A DNA stretch of 64,000 nt from Georgenia sp. EYE_87 (GTDB lineage: Bacteria > Actinomycetota > Actinomycetes > Actinomycetales > Actinomycetaceae). The notes below the pieces were generated by a model. The model was not told the DNA's origin and made no database searches. It saw nothing but the letters and a program-made list of their open reading frames with translations. The translations under genes and the position numbers were made by a program. Position 1 is the first letter of the stretch, and every line of letters begins with the position of its first letter. Shown here one piece after another: positions 38,709 to 48,516 of the stretch. Location: NCBI RefSeq assembly GCF_023148685.1, contig NZ_JAHXNL010000001.1, positions 372,001-436,000 of the forward strand, written 5' to 3'.

Positions 38709-39293
38709 GTGACCGGTGACGAGGCGGTGGCACCGCCCGACTTCGAGACCGCGCTGCTGAGCCTGCGGGGTCATCGGTTGCGCCCGGAGCTGCACCTCGA
38801 GGAGGTCCCGGCCCCCACCCGGATCGCGCCCTACGCCCTCGCGCTGACCGGGGAGGTCAATGCCGCCCCGCGCACGATGGACCCGGACGCCATGCTGGGG
38901 CACGGCCGCTTCGTCGTGCTCCACGACCCCGCCGGCCAGGAGGCCTGGCACGGCACCTTCCGCGTGATCGTGCTGGCCAAGGCCAGGCTCGAGGAGGAGC
39001 TCGGCGCCGACCCGCTGCTCGGCGAGGTCGGCTGGACCTGGCTGACGGACGCCCTGACGGAGGCGGGCGCGGGCTACCACCATCTCTCGGGCACCGTGAC
39101 CCGGGTCCTGTCGGAGACGTTCGGCGGGCTGGAGCTGCGCGGCGGCGAGGTGGAGATCGAGGTCCGCGCCTCCTGGACGCCGACGACGCCCGACCTCGGC
39201 CCCCACCTGCGGGCCTGGGCCGCGCTGACCTGCCAGGCCGCGGGCCTCGAGCCGCTGCCCGAGAACGTCACCTCGCTCAACCGGCGGCACTGA
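38709..39293 (+). CDS. DUF3000 family protein
   Basis: A 194-residue soluble actinobacterial protein: PPDFETALLSLRGHRLRPE at the N-terminus, RIAPYALALTGEV, WTWLTDALTEAGAGYHHLSGTVTR and a C-terminus ending TSLNRRH. Function is unknown. It lies directly upstream of rnd in many actinobacteria, as here, suggesting a link to RNA processing by context only. The GTG start at 38709 is divergent from the Asl-like gene. Confidence 0.9.
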   Translation: MTGDEAVAPPDFETALLSLRGHRLRPELHLEEVPAPTRIAPYALALTGEVNAAPRTMDPDAMLGHGRFVVLHDPAGQEAWHGTFRVIVLAKARLEEELGADPLLGEVGWTWLTDALTEAGAGYHHLSGTVTRVLSETFGGLELRGGEVEIEVRASWTPTTPDLGPHLRAWAALTCQAAGLEPLPENVTSLNRRH

Positions 39294-39295
39294 AC

Positions 39296-39396
39296 GGCGC
39301 CCCGCCCGGCGCGCAGCACCCGGCGAGCTGACCGGCGTCCCGCCCGGTGCGCAGCGCCCGGCGTCCCGCCCGGCGTCCCGCCCGGTGTGCAGCCCC
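39296..39396. repeat. Degenerate 26-bp direct repeats between DUF3000 and rnd
   Basis: Three copies of a 26-bp unit containing cccgcccggtgcgcag lie at 39296-39321, 39334-39359 and 39372-39396, separated by 12-bp pieces that themselves repeat part of the unit. The block fills most of the spacer between the two genes and starts 2 bp after the DUF3000 stop. Confidence 0.7.
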
Positions 39397-39446
39397 GGCC
39401 GCGCGCCGCGGGCGCGCAACGCCCCCGCCGTCGTACCGTTGACGCC

Positions 39447-40730
39447 GTGCCTGACACCATCGACGCCAGCGACCACCTCGTCACCGGGCTCTCCCCCGGC
39501 GAGGACGGTGTCGCGACGGCGGAGGCACCGGCGACCGTGCCGCTGACCGAGCCTGCCGAGGGCGTGCCCCCGGTGACCGCCACGCCGGAGGCGCTGGCCG
39601 AGACGACGGCGCGGCTGGCGGCGGTGAACGGCCCCCTCGCCGTCGACGCCGAGCGTGCCTCCGGCTTCCGGTACGGGCAGAGCGCCTACCTCGTCCAGCT
39701 GCGCCGCCCGGGCGCCGGAACCGTCCTGCTGGATCCCACCGTGCTGCCCGACCTCGGCGAGCTCGCCGCCGTCGTCAACCCGGCCGAGTGGGTGCTGCAC
39801 GCGGCGGACCAGGACCTGCCGTGCCTGCGCGAGCTCGGGCTGAGCCCGGCGGCGCTCTTCGACACCGAGCTCGCCTCGCGCCTGCTCGGCCGGGCCCACG
39901 TGGGGCTCGCCGCCGTCGTCGCGGAGAACCTCGGCTACGCGCTGGCCAAGGAGCACTCCGCCGCCGACTGGTCCACGCGGCCGCTGCCGGAGTCCTGGCT
40001 GCGCTACGCGGCCCTCGACGTCGAGCTCCTCGTCGAGCTGCGCGCGGTCCTGTCGACGCAGCTCGACGAGGCGGGCAAGCTCGGCTGGGCGCTGGAGGAG
40101 TTCGAGCACGTGCGCACCGCGGCCCCGGCCGCCCCCCGGGTCGACCCGTGGCGCCGGACCTCCGGCCTGCAGGCCGTGCGGGACCTGCGCGGCCTGGCGG
40201 TCGCGCGCGAGCTGTGGGAGGCGCGGGAGGAGCTCGCCCGCCGGCGGGACCGCGCGCCCGGCCGCGTGCTGCCCGCGGCGGCCATCGTCGCGGCGGCCGT
40301 GGCGAAGCCGCGGTCCCTGGACGAGCTGACCCGCCTGAAGGAGTTCTCCGGCAAGGGGACCCGCCGGCACGCGCCGTACTGGTTCGCGGCGGTCGCGCGC
40401 GCGCTCGCGCTCCCCGAGTCCGAGCTGCCCGCCCGGCGGGCCGAGTCTGTGCCGGGACAGCTGCCCGCCCCGCGATCGTGGCCGGACAAGAACCCCGACG
40501 CCGCGGTCCGGCTCGACGCCGTGCGCACCAGCGTGCGCGCGCTCGCGGAGCAGCTGCACCTCCCTCAGGAGAACCTCCTCTCCCCCGCCGTCCAGCGCCA
40601 ACTCGCGTGGGAGGTCAAGCCCCGGCCCAGCATCGGGCAGGTCACCGACCGGCTGAGCGCCCTCGGCGCCCGCCCGTGGCAGGTGGCGCAGGTCGCCGAG
40701 CCGCTCACCAAGGCCCTGCGCACCGCCTGA
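39447..40730 (+). CDS. rnd: Ribonuclease D
   Basis: 3'-5' exoribonuclease (DEDD family) with HRDC domain, 427 residues. Exo motifs: VDAERASGFRY (motif I, modified from the usual D-x-E), HAADQDLPCL (motif II) and YAALDVELLVEL (motif III, Y-x3-D). The HRDC domain follows at about 215-300. A Thr/Pro/Glu-rich N-terminus of about 45 residues is extra. The GTG at 39447 places the start just after the repeat block. It should process tRNA and other stable RNA 3' ends. Confidence 0.93.
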   Translation: MPDTIDASDHLVTGLSPGEDGVATAEAPATVPLTEPAEGVPPVTATPEALAETTARLAAVNGPLAVDAERASGFRYGQSAYLVQLRRPGAGTVLLDPTVLPDLGELAAVVNPAEWVLHAADQDLPCLRELGLSPAALFDTELASRLLGRAHVGLAAVVAENLGYALAKEHSAADWSTRPLPESWLRYAALDVELLVELRAVLSTQLDEAGKLGWALEEFEHVRTAAPAAPRVDPWRRTSGLQAVRDLRGLAVARELWEAREELARRRDRAPGRVLPAAAIVAAAVAKPRSLDELTRLKEFSGKGTRRHAPYWFAAVARALALPESELPARRAESVPGQLPAPRSWPDKNPDAAVRLDAVRTSVRALAEQLHLPQENLLSPAVQRQLAWEVKPRPSIGQVTDRLSALGARPWQVAQVAEPLTKALRTA

Positions 40731-40855
40731 CGGCGCGGGTGCGGTCCCCGCCCGGACAGCTCGGACGGCGCGGGTCCGGAGCACCGGACCGGTTCTCTCG
40801 GATAGGGTCTGCGGAAGTACCCGATACCGACAGTGCCGTCTATCTGGAGAGCGCC

Positions 40856-42988
40856 GTGACCACCACCTCCCCGTCGTACACCGAGCGCGTCACCGTCGTG
40901 CGAGCCGCGGACGTCGCGGTCCCCGACCTCGGGGTCGTCCTCGTGCTCACCCTCGCACCGGAGGACGGCGGCGAACGCCCCTGCACGCTCGGTCCGGCGG
41001 GCCTGGCGCACCTCCAGCGCGCCGTCGACGACGCCGGGCGGCGGGCCGCTGCGGGCGAGATCGGCGCCGTCGTCCTCACCGGGACCGGTCGCACGTTCCT
41101 CGCCGGTGCCGACCTCCACCTCATCCGCGCGGCCACCGGGTCCGCCGAGGTCCGCGAGCTCGCCGAGGCGGGCCACCGCGTGGTCGGTGCGCTGGCCGAC
41201 CTGCCGGTGCCCACGCTCGCGTACCTCAACGGCGCGGCCCTCGGGGGCGGTCTGGAGCTGGCGCTGGCCTGCGACTACCGGGCCTCCGACCCCGCGGTGC
41301 GCGCGATCGGCCTGCCGGAGACCCACCTCGGGCTCCTGCCTGGCTGGGGCGGCTGCACCACGCTGCCGCGGCTCATCGGCCCCGACGCGGCGCTGACCGT
41401 CATCGTCGACAACCCCGCCCGCGGCAACCGCACGCTCCGCCCGGCCGACGCCCTGCGCGCCGGCATCCTCGACGTCGTGCTGCCCGCGGCGGACGGTCCC
41501 GCCGACGCGCTGGCGCCGGCGCTGGCCTGGCTGCGTTCCGTGGTCGCCGGCGAGGTGGCCCCGACCCGGCGGGGGCAGCTGTCCGAGGAGGGGTGGGCGA
41601 CGGCGGTCCAGGCACGCCGCCCGCTCGCCGAGGCCCGCGCCGCCGGCGGGGCGCCCGCGGCGCTGCGCGCGCTCGAGACCGTCGCGGCGGCCCGCACGCT
41701 GCCGCGCGCCGAGGCCTTCGCGCTCGAGGACGACGCGCTCGTCGACCTGGTGATGAGCGACCAGCTGCGCGCCGGGCTCTACGCGTTCGACCTGCTGACG
41801 CGGCGCGCGAAGAACCCGGCCGGGCGTCCCGTGGACGTGGAGCCCCGGACGATCCGCTCGGTCGGCGTCGCCGGCGCCGGGCTCATGGCCGGCCAGCTGG
41901 CCCTGCTGCTCGCCCGGTCCCTGCGGGTGCCGGTGACCATGCGCGACCTCGACGACGCGCGGGCCCAGAAGGGCCTGGCGGCCGTGCACGCCCAGATCGA
42001 CCGTGAGGTCGCCCGGGGCAGCCTCGCGGGCGACGACGCCGAGCGGCTGCGCCCGCTGCTGCGCGCCACCGCCGACCTGGCCGACCTCGCCGACGCCGAC
42101 CTCGTGATCGAGGCGGTCTTCGAGGAGATGGAGGTCAAGCAGCGCGTCCTCGCCGAGCTCGAGGACGTCGTCGCGCCGACCACCGTGCTGGCGACGAACA
42201 CCTCGGCGTTGTCGGTCTCGACCATGGCAGAGCACCTGCGCCACCCCGAGCGGGTGGTCGGCCTGCACTTCTTCAACCCCGTCGCGGTGATGCCCCTGGT
42301 CGAGGTGGTGCGGGCCGGGCGCACGGACGAGACCACGTACGCCACCGCGTTCGCCGTCGCGCAGGCCTGCCGCAAGACCGCGGTCGCCGTCGCCGACGCA
42401 CCCGGCTTCGTGGTCAACCGCCTGCTGATCCGCCTCCTGGGCGAGGTGCTCGGGGCGCTGGAGGAGGGCACCTCGGTCCGCGACGCCGACGCGGCCCTGC
42501 GGCCCATGGGCCTGCCGATGGGGCCGTTCCAGCTCCTGCAGCTCGTGGGACCGGCGGTCGCCCTGCACGTGCTGAAGTCGCTGCGCCACGACCTCGGGGA
42601 GCGCTACCCGGAGTCGCCCGGCCTGGCCGCCGTCGTCGAGTCCGGCCGCAGCCTCGTCCTCGGCGAGGGCCGGCCGAGCGCCACGTCGCCGGTGGACGTC
42701 ACGGTGGGTGAGCTGTTCGGGTCCCGCCGGACGGCGCAACCCCTGGAGGCGGACGGACTGCTCGACCGGGTCCGCCGCGCCCTGGCGGAGGAGACCGCGC
42801 TCCTCCTCGCCGAGGGCGTCGCCCGGGACGCGCAGGACGTCGACCTGGCGATGATCCTGGGCGCCGGCTGGCCGCTGCACCTCGGCGGCATCACCCCGTA
42901 CCTGGACCGGACCGGCGCGGCCGAGGCCGTGACCGGCTCACGGTTCCACGAGCCGGGCGTGGCGAGCCTGCCGCGGGACGCTCAGTAG
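40856..42988 (+). CDS. Bifunctional enoyl-CoA hydratase / 3-hydroxyacyl-CoA dehydrogenase (FadB/FadJ-like)
   Basis: A 710-residue beta-oxidation multienzyme. The N-terminal crotonase domain shows FLAGADLHLI (oxyanion hole), GAALGGGLELALACDY (Glu134) and GLPETHLGLLPGWGG (Glu155). The dehydrogenase half has the NAD-binding GVAGAGLMAG (about 336-345) and the catalytic His471 in GLHFFNP. Thus both half-reactions should work. The thiolase partner is not adjacent. The GTG start has GGAGAG upstream. The last 7 bp overlap the convergent pflA. Confidence 0.93.
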   Translation: MTTTSPSYTERVTVVRAADVAVPDLGVVLVLTLAPEDGGERPCTLGPAGLAHLQRAVDDAGRRAAAGEIGAVVLTGTGRTFLAGADLHLIRAATGSAEVRELAEAGHRVVGALADLPVPTLAYLNGAALGGGLELALACDYRASDPAVRAIGLPETHLGLLPGWGGCTTLPRLIGPDAALTVIVDNPARGNRTLRPADALRAGILDVVLPAADGPADALAPALAWLRSVVAGEVAPTRRGQLSEEGWATAVQARRPLAEARAAGGAPAALRALETVAAARTLPRAEAFALEDDALVDLVMSDQLRAGLYAFDLLTRRAKNPAGRPVDVEPRTIRSVGVAGAGLMAGQLALLLARSLRVPVTMRDLDDARAQKGLAAVHAQIDREVARGSLAGDDAERLRPLLRATADLADLADADLVIEAVFEEMEVKQRVLAELEDVVAPTTVLATNTSALSVSTMAEHLRHPERVVGLHFFNPVAVMPLVEVVRAGRTDETTYATAFAVAQACRKTAVAVADAPGFVVNRLLIRLLGEVLGALEEGTSVRDADAALRPMGLPMGPFQLLQLVGPAVALHVLKSLRHDLGERYPESPGLAAVVESGRSLVLGEGRPSATSPVDVTVGELFGSRRTAQPLEADGLLDRVRRALAEETALLLAEGVARDAQDVDLAMILGAGWPLHLGGITPYLDRTGAAEAVTGSRFHEPGVASLPRDAQ

Positions 42989-43887
42989 ACCGTGAGCCCG
43001 CGGTCCCGGAACTGGTCCCGCACCCGCTCGACCAGCGCCGCGTCGGGCGCGGGGGTGTCCCCGAGCTCGTAGGTCATGCCGAGCCGGTCCCACTTGTCCC
43101 GCCCCATCTGGTGGAACGGCAGGACCTCGACCCGCTGCACGGTGGGAAGGGTGGCCACGTGGTCGGCCACCGCCGCGACGTTCTCGGGCGCGTCGGTCAG
43201 CCCGGGCACGAGCACGAAGCGGATCCACATCGCGTTCCCCCGGTCCGCGAGGCGCCGGGAGAACTCGAGGGTCGGCCCGAGCTCGCGGCCCGTGGTGCGG
43301 CGGTACGTCCCGGGCAGCCCGGACTTGATGTCGAGGAGGACGAGGTCGACGTCGTCCAGGAGGGCGTCCGACGCGTGGGTGCCGAGGAAGCCGGAGGTGT
43401 CGATGGTGGTGTGCACCCCCAGCTCCCGGGCGCCGCGGAGGAGGCGGCCCAGGAACGCGGGCTGCATGAGCGGCTCCCCGCCGGAGACGGTCAGCCCGCC
43501 GCCGGTGGCCCGGAAGACGGGCAGGTATCGCCGCACCCGCGCCAGGAGCGTGTCGACGGCGACCGGCTCGCCGTCCTTCATCTTCAGCGTGTCGGGGTTG
43601 TGGCAGTACAGGCAGCGCAGCGGGCAGCCGGCGAGGAAGACGGTGAGCCGGGTGCCCGGGCCGTCCACCGCGGTGACGAGCTCCCAGGAGTGCATGGAGC
43701 CGATCTCCCCGGCCCGCACCGCGGCGACGTGCTCGGCGTGGGTCATCTCCGGGGCGACGTCGATCCCGGCCGTGCCCGCGGCCCGGCGCAGACGGGGGAC
43801 GTTGTCCTCCGGAACCGGCTCGTAGAAGCCGTTGATGCCGTCGGGGGCGACGACGCCGGTGGCGGGTGCGCCCGGGGTGGCGGTCAT
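42982..43887 (-). CDS. pflA: Pyruvate formate-lyase activating enzyme
   Basis: Radical-SAM glycyl-radical activase. The Fe-S motif is C-x3-C-x2-C (Cys88, Cys92, Cys95 in GCPLRCLYCHNPD). Other conserved elements are TVSGGEPLMQPAFL, VLLDIKS and LPFHQMGRDKW. It uses S-adenosylmethionine to create the glycyl radical on PflB. At 301 residues it has an N-terminal extension of about 50 residues relative to E. coli PflA. It follows pflB after 117 bp containing a hairpin. Confidence 0.95.
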   Translation of the reverse strand: MTATPGAPATGVVAPDGINGFYEPVPEDNVPRLRRAAGTAGIDVAPEMTHAEHVAAVRAGEIGSMHSWELVTAVDGPGTRLTVFLAGCPLRCLYCHNPDTLKMKDGEPVAVDTLLARVRRYLPVFRATGGGLTVSGGEPLMQPAFLGRLLRGARELGVHTTIDTSGFLGTHASDALLDDVDLVLLDIKSGLPGTYRRTTGRELGPTLEFSRRLADRGNAMWIRFVLVPGLTDAPENVAAVADHVATLPTVQRVEVLPFHQMGRDKWDRLGMTYELGDTPAPDAALVERVRDQFRDRGLTVY

Positions 43888-43961
43888 CGTTCCTCCTGGT
43901 GGCTGGCGGGCCGGCGGTGCGTCGGGACGGGGTGGTCGGGCGGGCGGGGTGGTCGGCGGGT

Positions 43962-43998
43962 GGCTCCCCGCCCGACGGTCAGGCCCGGGCGGGGAGCC
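43962..43998 (-). terminator. Hairpin between pflB and pflA
   Basis: A 13-bp perfect stem (ggctccccgcccg and its complement) with an 11-base loop begins 6 bp after the pflB stop. It lacks a U-tract. It would act as a partial terminator or an mRNA 3' stabiliser, so that PflB is made in excess of its activase, a ratio expected for an enzyme and its activator. Confidence 0.65.
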
Positions 43999-44004
43999 GA
44001 CGGA

Positions 44005-46275
44005 TCACAGCGTGCCGTGGAAGGTGCGGGAGATGACGTCGAGCTGCTGCTCGCGTGTCAGCCGCACGAAGTTCACGGCGTAGCCGGAGACCCGGATGGT
44101 CAGCTGCGGGTACTTCTCGGGGTTCTCCATGGCGTCGTAGAGGGTGTCCCGGTTCAGGACGTTGACGTTCATGTGGTAGCCCGCGGAGCCCGTGTACGCG
44201 TCGAGGAGACCGACGAGGTTGGTGGCCTGCTCGTCGGCGGTCCGGCCCAGGCCCGACGGGACGACGGTGTTGGTCAGGGAGATCCCGTCCTGCGCCTCGT
44301 CGTAGGGCAGCTTCGCCACCGAGAGGGCGGAGGCGAGCATCCCGTGGGTGTCGCGGCCGTTCATCGGGTTGGCGCCGGGGGCGAACGGCTCGCCGGAGCG
44401 GCGCCCGTCCGGGGTGTTGCCGGTGTGCTTGCCGTAGACGACGTTGGAGGTGATCGTCAGGACGGACTGGGTGTGGACGGCGTCGCGGTAGGTGGGCAGG
44501 GCCCGGATCTTGGCCATGAACCGCTCGACGAGGGTCACCGCGATGGAGTCCACGCGGTCGTCGTCGTTGCCGAACATCGGGAAGTCGCCCTCGATGAGGT
44601 AGTCGACGACGAGGCCGTCCTCGTTGCGCACGGGGCGCACCGTGGCGTACCGGATGGCGGACAGGGAGTCCGCCGCCACGGAGAGCCCGGCGATGCCGCA
44701 GGCCATGGTGCGCAGCACGTCCTTGTCGTGCAGCGCCATCTCCAGGCGCTCGTAGGCGTACTTGTCGTGCATGTAGTGGATGCAGTTCAGGGCGTCGACG
44801 TAGGTCGCGGCCAGCCAGTCCAGGAGCACGTCGTAGCGGCCCAGGACGTCGTCGTAGTCGAGGACGTCGCCGCTGACCGGCTCGGTCACGGGGCCGACCT
44901 GCGCGCCGCTGTTCTCGTCCCGCCCGCCGTTGACGGCGTACAGCAGGGCCTTGGCGAGGTTGACCCGAGCGCCGAAGAACTGCATCTGCTTGCCCACGGC
45001 CATCGGCGAGACGCAGCAGGCGATCGCCGAGTCGTCGCCCCACGCGGCGCTGATCTGGGCGTCGGACTCGTACTGGATGGCGGAGGTGTCGATGGAGACC
45101 TGCGCGCAGAACTTCTTGAAGCCCTCCGGCAGGTGCTCGCTCCACAGCACCGTAAGGTTCGGCTCGGGGGCCGGGCCCAGGTTGTACAGGGTCTGGAGCA
45201 TGCGGAAGGAGTTCTTCGTCACGAGCGTGCGACCGTCCTGGCCCATGCCGCCGATGGACTCGGTGACCCACGTGGGGTCCCCGGAGAACAGCTCGTCGTA
45301 CTCGGGGGTGCGCAGGAAGCGCACGATGCGCAGCTTGATGACGAAGTCGTCGATCAGCTCCTGCGCCTCGGACTCCGTGAGCACGCCGTCGGCGAGGTCC
45401 CGCTGCACGTAGACGTCGAGGAAGGTCGAGGTGCGGCCGAGGGACATGGCCGCGCCGTTCTGCTCCTTCACGGCGCCGAGGTAGGCGAAGTAGAGCCACT
45501 GGATCGCCTCGCGGGCCGTGGCGGCGGGGCGGGAGATGTCGTAGCCGTACGAGGCGGCCATCTCCTTGAGCTCGCCGAGCGCGCGGATCTGCTCGGAGTT
45601 CTCCTCGCGGTCGCGGATGACGTCCTCGACGGAGCGTTGGGTGTCGAGCTCGGCCCGCTCGGCCTTCTTGCCGGCGATGAGCGCGTCGACGCCGTAGAGC
45701 GCGACCCGGCGGTAGTCGCCGATGATGCGGCCGCGGCCGTAGGCGTCGGGCAGGCCGGTGATGATGTGGGCGCTGCGGGCCTTGCGCACGTCGGGCGGGT
45801 AGACGTCGAAGACGCCGGCGTTGTGGGTCTTGCGGTACTTGGTGAAGATCTCCTTCACCACCGGGTCGACCTCGTAGCCGTAGGTCTTCAGCGAGGTCTC
45901 CACCATGCGCCAGCCGCCGTAGGGCATGATCGCGCGCTTGAGGGGGGCGTCGGTCTGCAGGCCGACGATCAGCTCGTCCTTGCGGTCGATGTAGCCCGGG
46001 GCGTGGGCGGTGATGCCCGCGGGGGTCGAGGGGTCGACGTCGTGGACGCCCTTGGCGCGCTCCTCGGGGAACATCGCGGACAGGACGTCCCAGATGTGCG
46101 TGGTGCGCGCGGTGGGCCCGGCGAGGAAGCCGGCGTCACCGGTGTACGGGGTGTAGTTGCGCTGGATGAAGTCCCGGACGTCGATCGCGCTGCGCCAGGG
46201 CCCGTCGGCGAAGCCCCGCCACGGCTCTGCCGGTACCTCGGACATCCCGGCCTGGTGGACGGTCGTGGTGGCCAT
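44005..46275 (-). CDS. pflB: Formate C-acetyltransferase (pyruvate formate-lyase)
   Basis: Glycyl radical enzyme that converts pyruvate and CoA to acetyl-CoA and formate under anoxic conditions. The 756-residue protein has adjacent active-site cysteines (Cys420, Cys421 in IACCVSPM) and the radical glycine Gly731 in RVSGYAVNF near the C-terminus. Length and motif spacing match E. coli PflB, so it is pyruvate formate-lyase and not a diol dehydratase paralogue. It has its own upstream region of 190 bp after dxs. Its presence implies anaerobic or microaerobic growth. Confidence 0.98.
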   Translation of the reverse strand: MATTTVHQAGMSEVPAEPWRGFADGPWRSAIDVRDFIQRNYTPYTGDAGFLAGPTARTTHIWDVLSAMFPEERAKGVHDVDPSTPAGITAHAPGYIDRKDELIVGLQTDAPLKRAIMPYGGWRMVETSLKTYGYEVDPVVKEIFTKYRKTHNAGVFDVYPPDVRKARSAHIITGLPDAYGRGRIIGDYRRVALYGVDALIAGKKAERAELDTQRSVEDVIRDREENSEQIRALGELKEMAASYGYDISRPAATAREAIQWLYFAYLGAVKEQNGAAMSLGRTSTFLDVYVQRDLADGVLTESEAQELIDDFVIKLRIVRFLRTPEYDELFSGDPTWVTESIGGMGQDGRTLVTKNSFRMLQTLYNLGPAPEPNLTVLWSEHLPEGFKKFCAQVSIDTSAIQYESDAQISAAWGDDSAIACCVSPMAVGKQMQFFGARVNLAKALLYAVNGGRDENSGAQVGPVTEPVSGDVLDYDDVLGRYDVLLDWLAATYVDALNCIHYMHDKYAYERLEMALHDKDVLRTMACGIAGLSVAADSLSAIRYATVRPVRNEDGLVVDYLIEGDFPMFGNDDDRVDSIAVTLVERFMAKIRALPTYRDAVHTQSVLTITSNVVYGKHTGNTPDGRRSGEPFAPGANPMNGRDTHGMLASALSVAKLPYDEAQDGISLTNTVVPSGLGRTADEQATNLVGLLDAYTGSAGYHMNVNVLNRDTLYDAMENPEKYPQLTIRVSGYAVNFVRLTREQQLDVISRTFHGTL

Positions 46276-46465
46276 GTTCCTGCCTCCTCGTGCGGGCCGA
46301 CAACCCTTGCGGCCCCTCGGGAACCACGCTATGAACCGGGCGGATCGGACAGGTGGGACCTACGACCGGACCGGTGTATGGGCCTGCTCACAGGCGCTTC
46401 CCCGGGGGTGAGGCGCCCCACGTCCGCCGCCGCCGTCCTCACGGCCGGGCGCGCGGCAGAAGCGC

Positions 46466-48388
46466 TCAGCCGGCCGGGCGCTCCACGGACCGGTTCTCCG
46501 CCGCACCGGCCGCGCCGGTCAGGGCGGCGACGGCGGAGGCGGTCTCCCGGGCGATGTCCTGGCCCCGCAGGTGGAACTGCTCGACGAGCTGCGCCCGGGA
46601 CGCGTGGTCGAGGAAGGCGTGCGGGACGCCGTGGCTGCGGACCGGGACGTCGGTTCCCGCCGCGGCCAGCGCGTCGCGCAGGGCCGAGCCGACGCCGTTG
46701 GTGGCGAGGCCGTCCTCGATCGTGACCACCAGGTCGTGCTGGCGGGACAGGCCGAGCAGGTCGTCGCTGACGGGCAGTACCCAGCGCGGGTCGACGACGG
46801 TCGAGCCGATCCCCTGCGCGTCCAGGGCGGCGCCGACCTCGACCGCGGTGTGGGCCATGACGCCGACCCCGACGACGAGCACCCGGGGGACGCCGCCGTG
46901 ACGGGCGAGGACGTCCACGCTCCCCTGGCGGCCCACGGCCGGCAGCGCCTGCGGCAGCGCGCCCTTGGGGTAGCGCAGCACGGTCGGCGCGTTCTCCACG
47001 GCGACGGCCTCGCGCAGCTCGGCGCGCAGGGTGTCCTCGTCGCGCGGGGCGGCGAGGCGCAGCCCGGGGACGGTGCGCAGCATGGCGATGTCCCACATGC
47101 CGTTGTGGGAGGCGCCGTCGTCCCCGGTCAGGCCGGCCCGGTCCAGCACGAACGTCACGCCCGCGCGGTGCAGGGCGACGTCCATGAGCACCTGGTCGAA
47201 GCCGCGGTTGAGGAACGTGGCGTACAGCGCGACGACGGGGTGCAGCCCGGCGAAGGCCATCCCGGCCGCGGAGGTCACGGCGTGCTGCTCGGCGATGCCG
47301 ACGTCGAAGACGCGGTCGGGGAACTCCTCCGCGAAGGGCGCGAGCCCGACCGGGGCCAGCATGGCCGCGGTGAGCGCGACGACGTCGCTGCGCCGTCGTC
47401 CGATCTCCACGATCTCCCCGGCGAAGACCGAGGTCCAGCCGAACCGGGACGGGGCCACGGGCAGGCCGGTCTCGGGGTGGATGACCCCCACCGCGTGGAA
47501 GCGGTCCGCGACGTCGGTCTCGGCCGGCGTGTAGCCGCGGCCCTTCTCGGTGATGGCATGGACGATCACCGGGCCGCCGAAGGACTTGGCGCGCCTCAGC
47601 GCCGTCTCCATGGCGTCGATGTCGTGCCCGTCGACGGGGCCGACGTACTTGATCCCCAGCCCCTCGAACAGGCCCTGGGGGGCGATGACGTCCTTCAGGC
47701 CCTTCTTCATGCCGTGCAGAGCGTCGTAGGCCACGCGGCCGGGCACGCCGGTGCGGTGCAGGGTGCGCTTGCCCCAGCCGAGCACCCGCTCGTAGCTCGG
47801 CGTGGTGCGCAGGGCGTCGAGGTGGTGCGCGAGGCCGCCGATCGTCGGCGCGTAGGAGCGGCCGTTGTCGTTGACCACGACGACCAGCGAGCGGTCCTGC
47901 CCGTCCGCGATGTTGTTCAGGGCCTCCCAGGCCATGCCGCCGGTCAGGGCGCCGTCGCCGATCACCGCGACGACGGAGCGGTCGTTCAGGCCGCGCAGCT
48001 GGTTGGCCTTGGCGATGCCGTCGGCCCAGCTCAGCGCGGTGGAGGCGTGGGAGTTCTCCACGACGTCGTGGTCGGACTCAGCCCGGGACGGGTAGCCGGA
48101 GACGCCGCCGCGCTGGCGCAGCTCGGAGAAGTCCTGCCGGCCCGTGAGGAGCTTGTGCACGTAGGCCTGGTGACCGGTGTCGAACACGACGTGCTCGGCC
48201 GGGGAGTCGAACACCCGGTGGATGGCGATCGTCAGCTCGACGACGCCGAGATTGGGGCCCAGGTGCCCGCCCGTACGCGAGACGGAGGCCACGAGGAAGT
48301 CACGGATCTCCTTGGCGAGCACCTCGAGCTCGGCCGCGCTCAGCCGGCGTAGGTCGGCGGGGCGCCGGATGCGCTCCAGGTGGCTCAT
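46466..48388 (-). CDS. dxs: 1-deoxy-D-xylulose-5-phosphate synthase
   Basis: Thiamine-diphosphate enzyme for the first step of the MEP isoprenoid pathway, 640 residues. It shows [16 protein letters not shown] near the N-terminus, the TPP/metal motif [18 protein letters not shown] with VNDNG, and the catalytic Glu in [14 protein letters not shown]. The ATG at 48388 ([13 protein letters not shown]) is the normal N-terminus and has GGAAGGAGC upstream; a longer in-frame start gives an Arg/Pro-rich extension. It is divergent from the S9 peptidase with 128 bp between starts. Confidence 0.97.
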   Translation of the reverse strand: MSHLERIRRPADLRRLSAAELEVLAKEIRDFLVASVSRTGGHLGPNLGVVELTIAIHRVFDSPAEHVVFDTGHQAYVHKLLTGRQDFSELRQRGGVSGYPSRAESDHDVVENSHASTALSWADGIAKANQLRGLNDRSVVAVIGDGALTGGMAWEALNNIADGQDRSLVVVVNDNGRSYAPTIGGLAHHLDALRTTPSYERVLGWGKRTLHRTGVPGRVAYDALHGMKKGLKDVIAPQGLFEGLGIKYVGPVDGHDIDAMETALRRAKSFGGPVIVHAITEKGRGYTPAETDVADRFHAVGVIHPETGLPVAPSRFGWTSVFAGEIVEIGRRRSDVVALTAAMLAPVGLAPFAEEFPDRVFDVGIAEQHAVTSAAGMAFAGLHPVVALYATFLNRGFDQVLMDVALHRAGVTFVLDRAGLTGDDGASHNGMWDIAMLRTVPGLRLAAPRDEDTLRAELREAVAVENAPTVLRYPKGALPQALPAVGRQGSVDVLARHGGVPRVLVVGVGVMAHTAVEVGAALDAQGIGSTVVDPRWVLPVSDDLLGLSRQHDLVVTIEDGLATNGVGSALRDALAAAGTDVPVRSHGVPHAFLDHASRAQLVEQFHLRGQDIARETASAVAALTGAAGAAENRSVERPAG

Positions 48389-48516
48389 GGTGCTCCTTCC
48401 TCGGGCGCGCCCGCGCGCGCCGACCCACCACTGTAGAACCGTAGGGCCGAAGGAGCGAGGTCGCGCGCCCGGGCACGGCCGAGCCTGCGGTGTCCGCAAC
48501 CCGTAGGGTGACGCCC

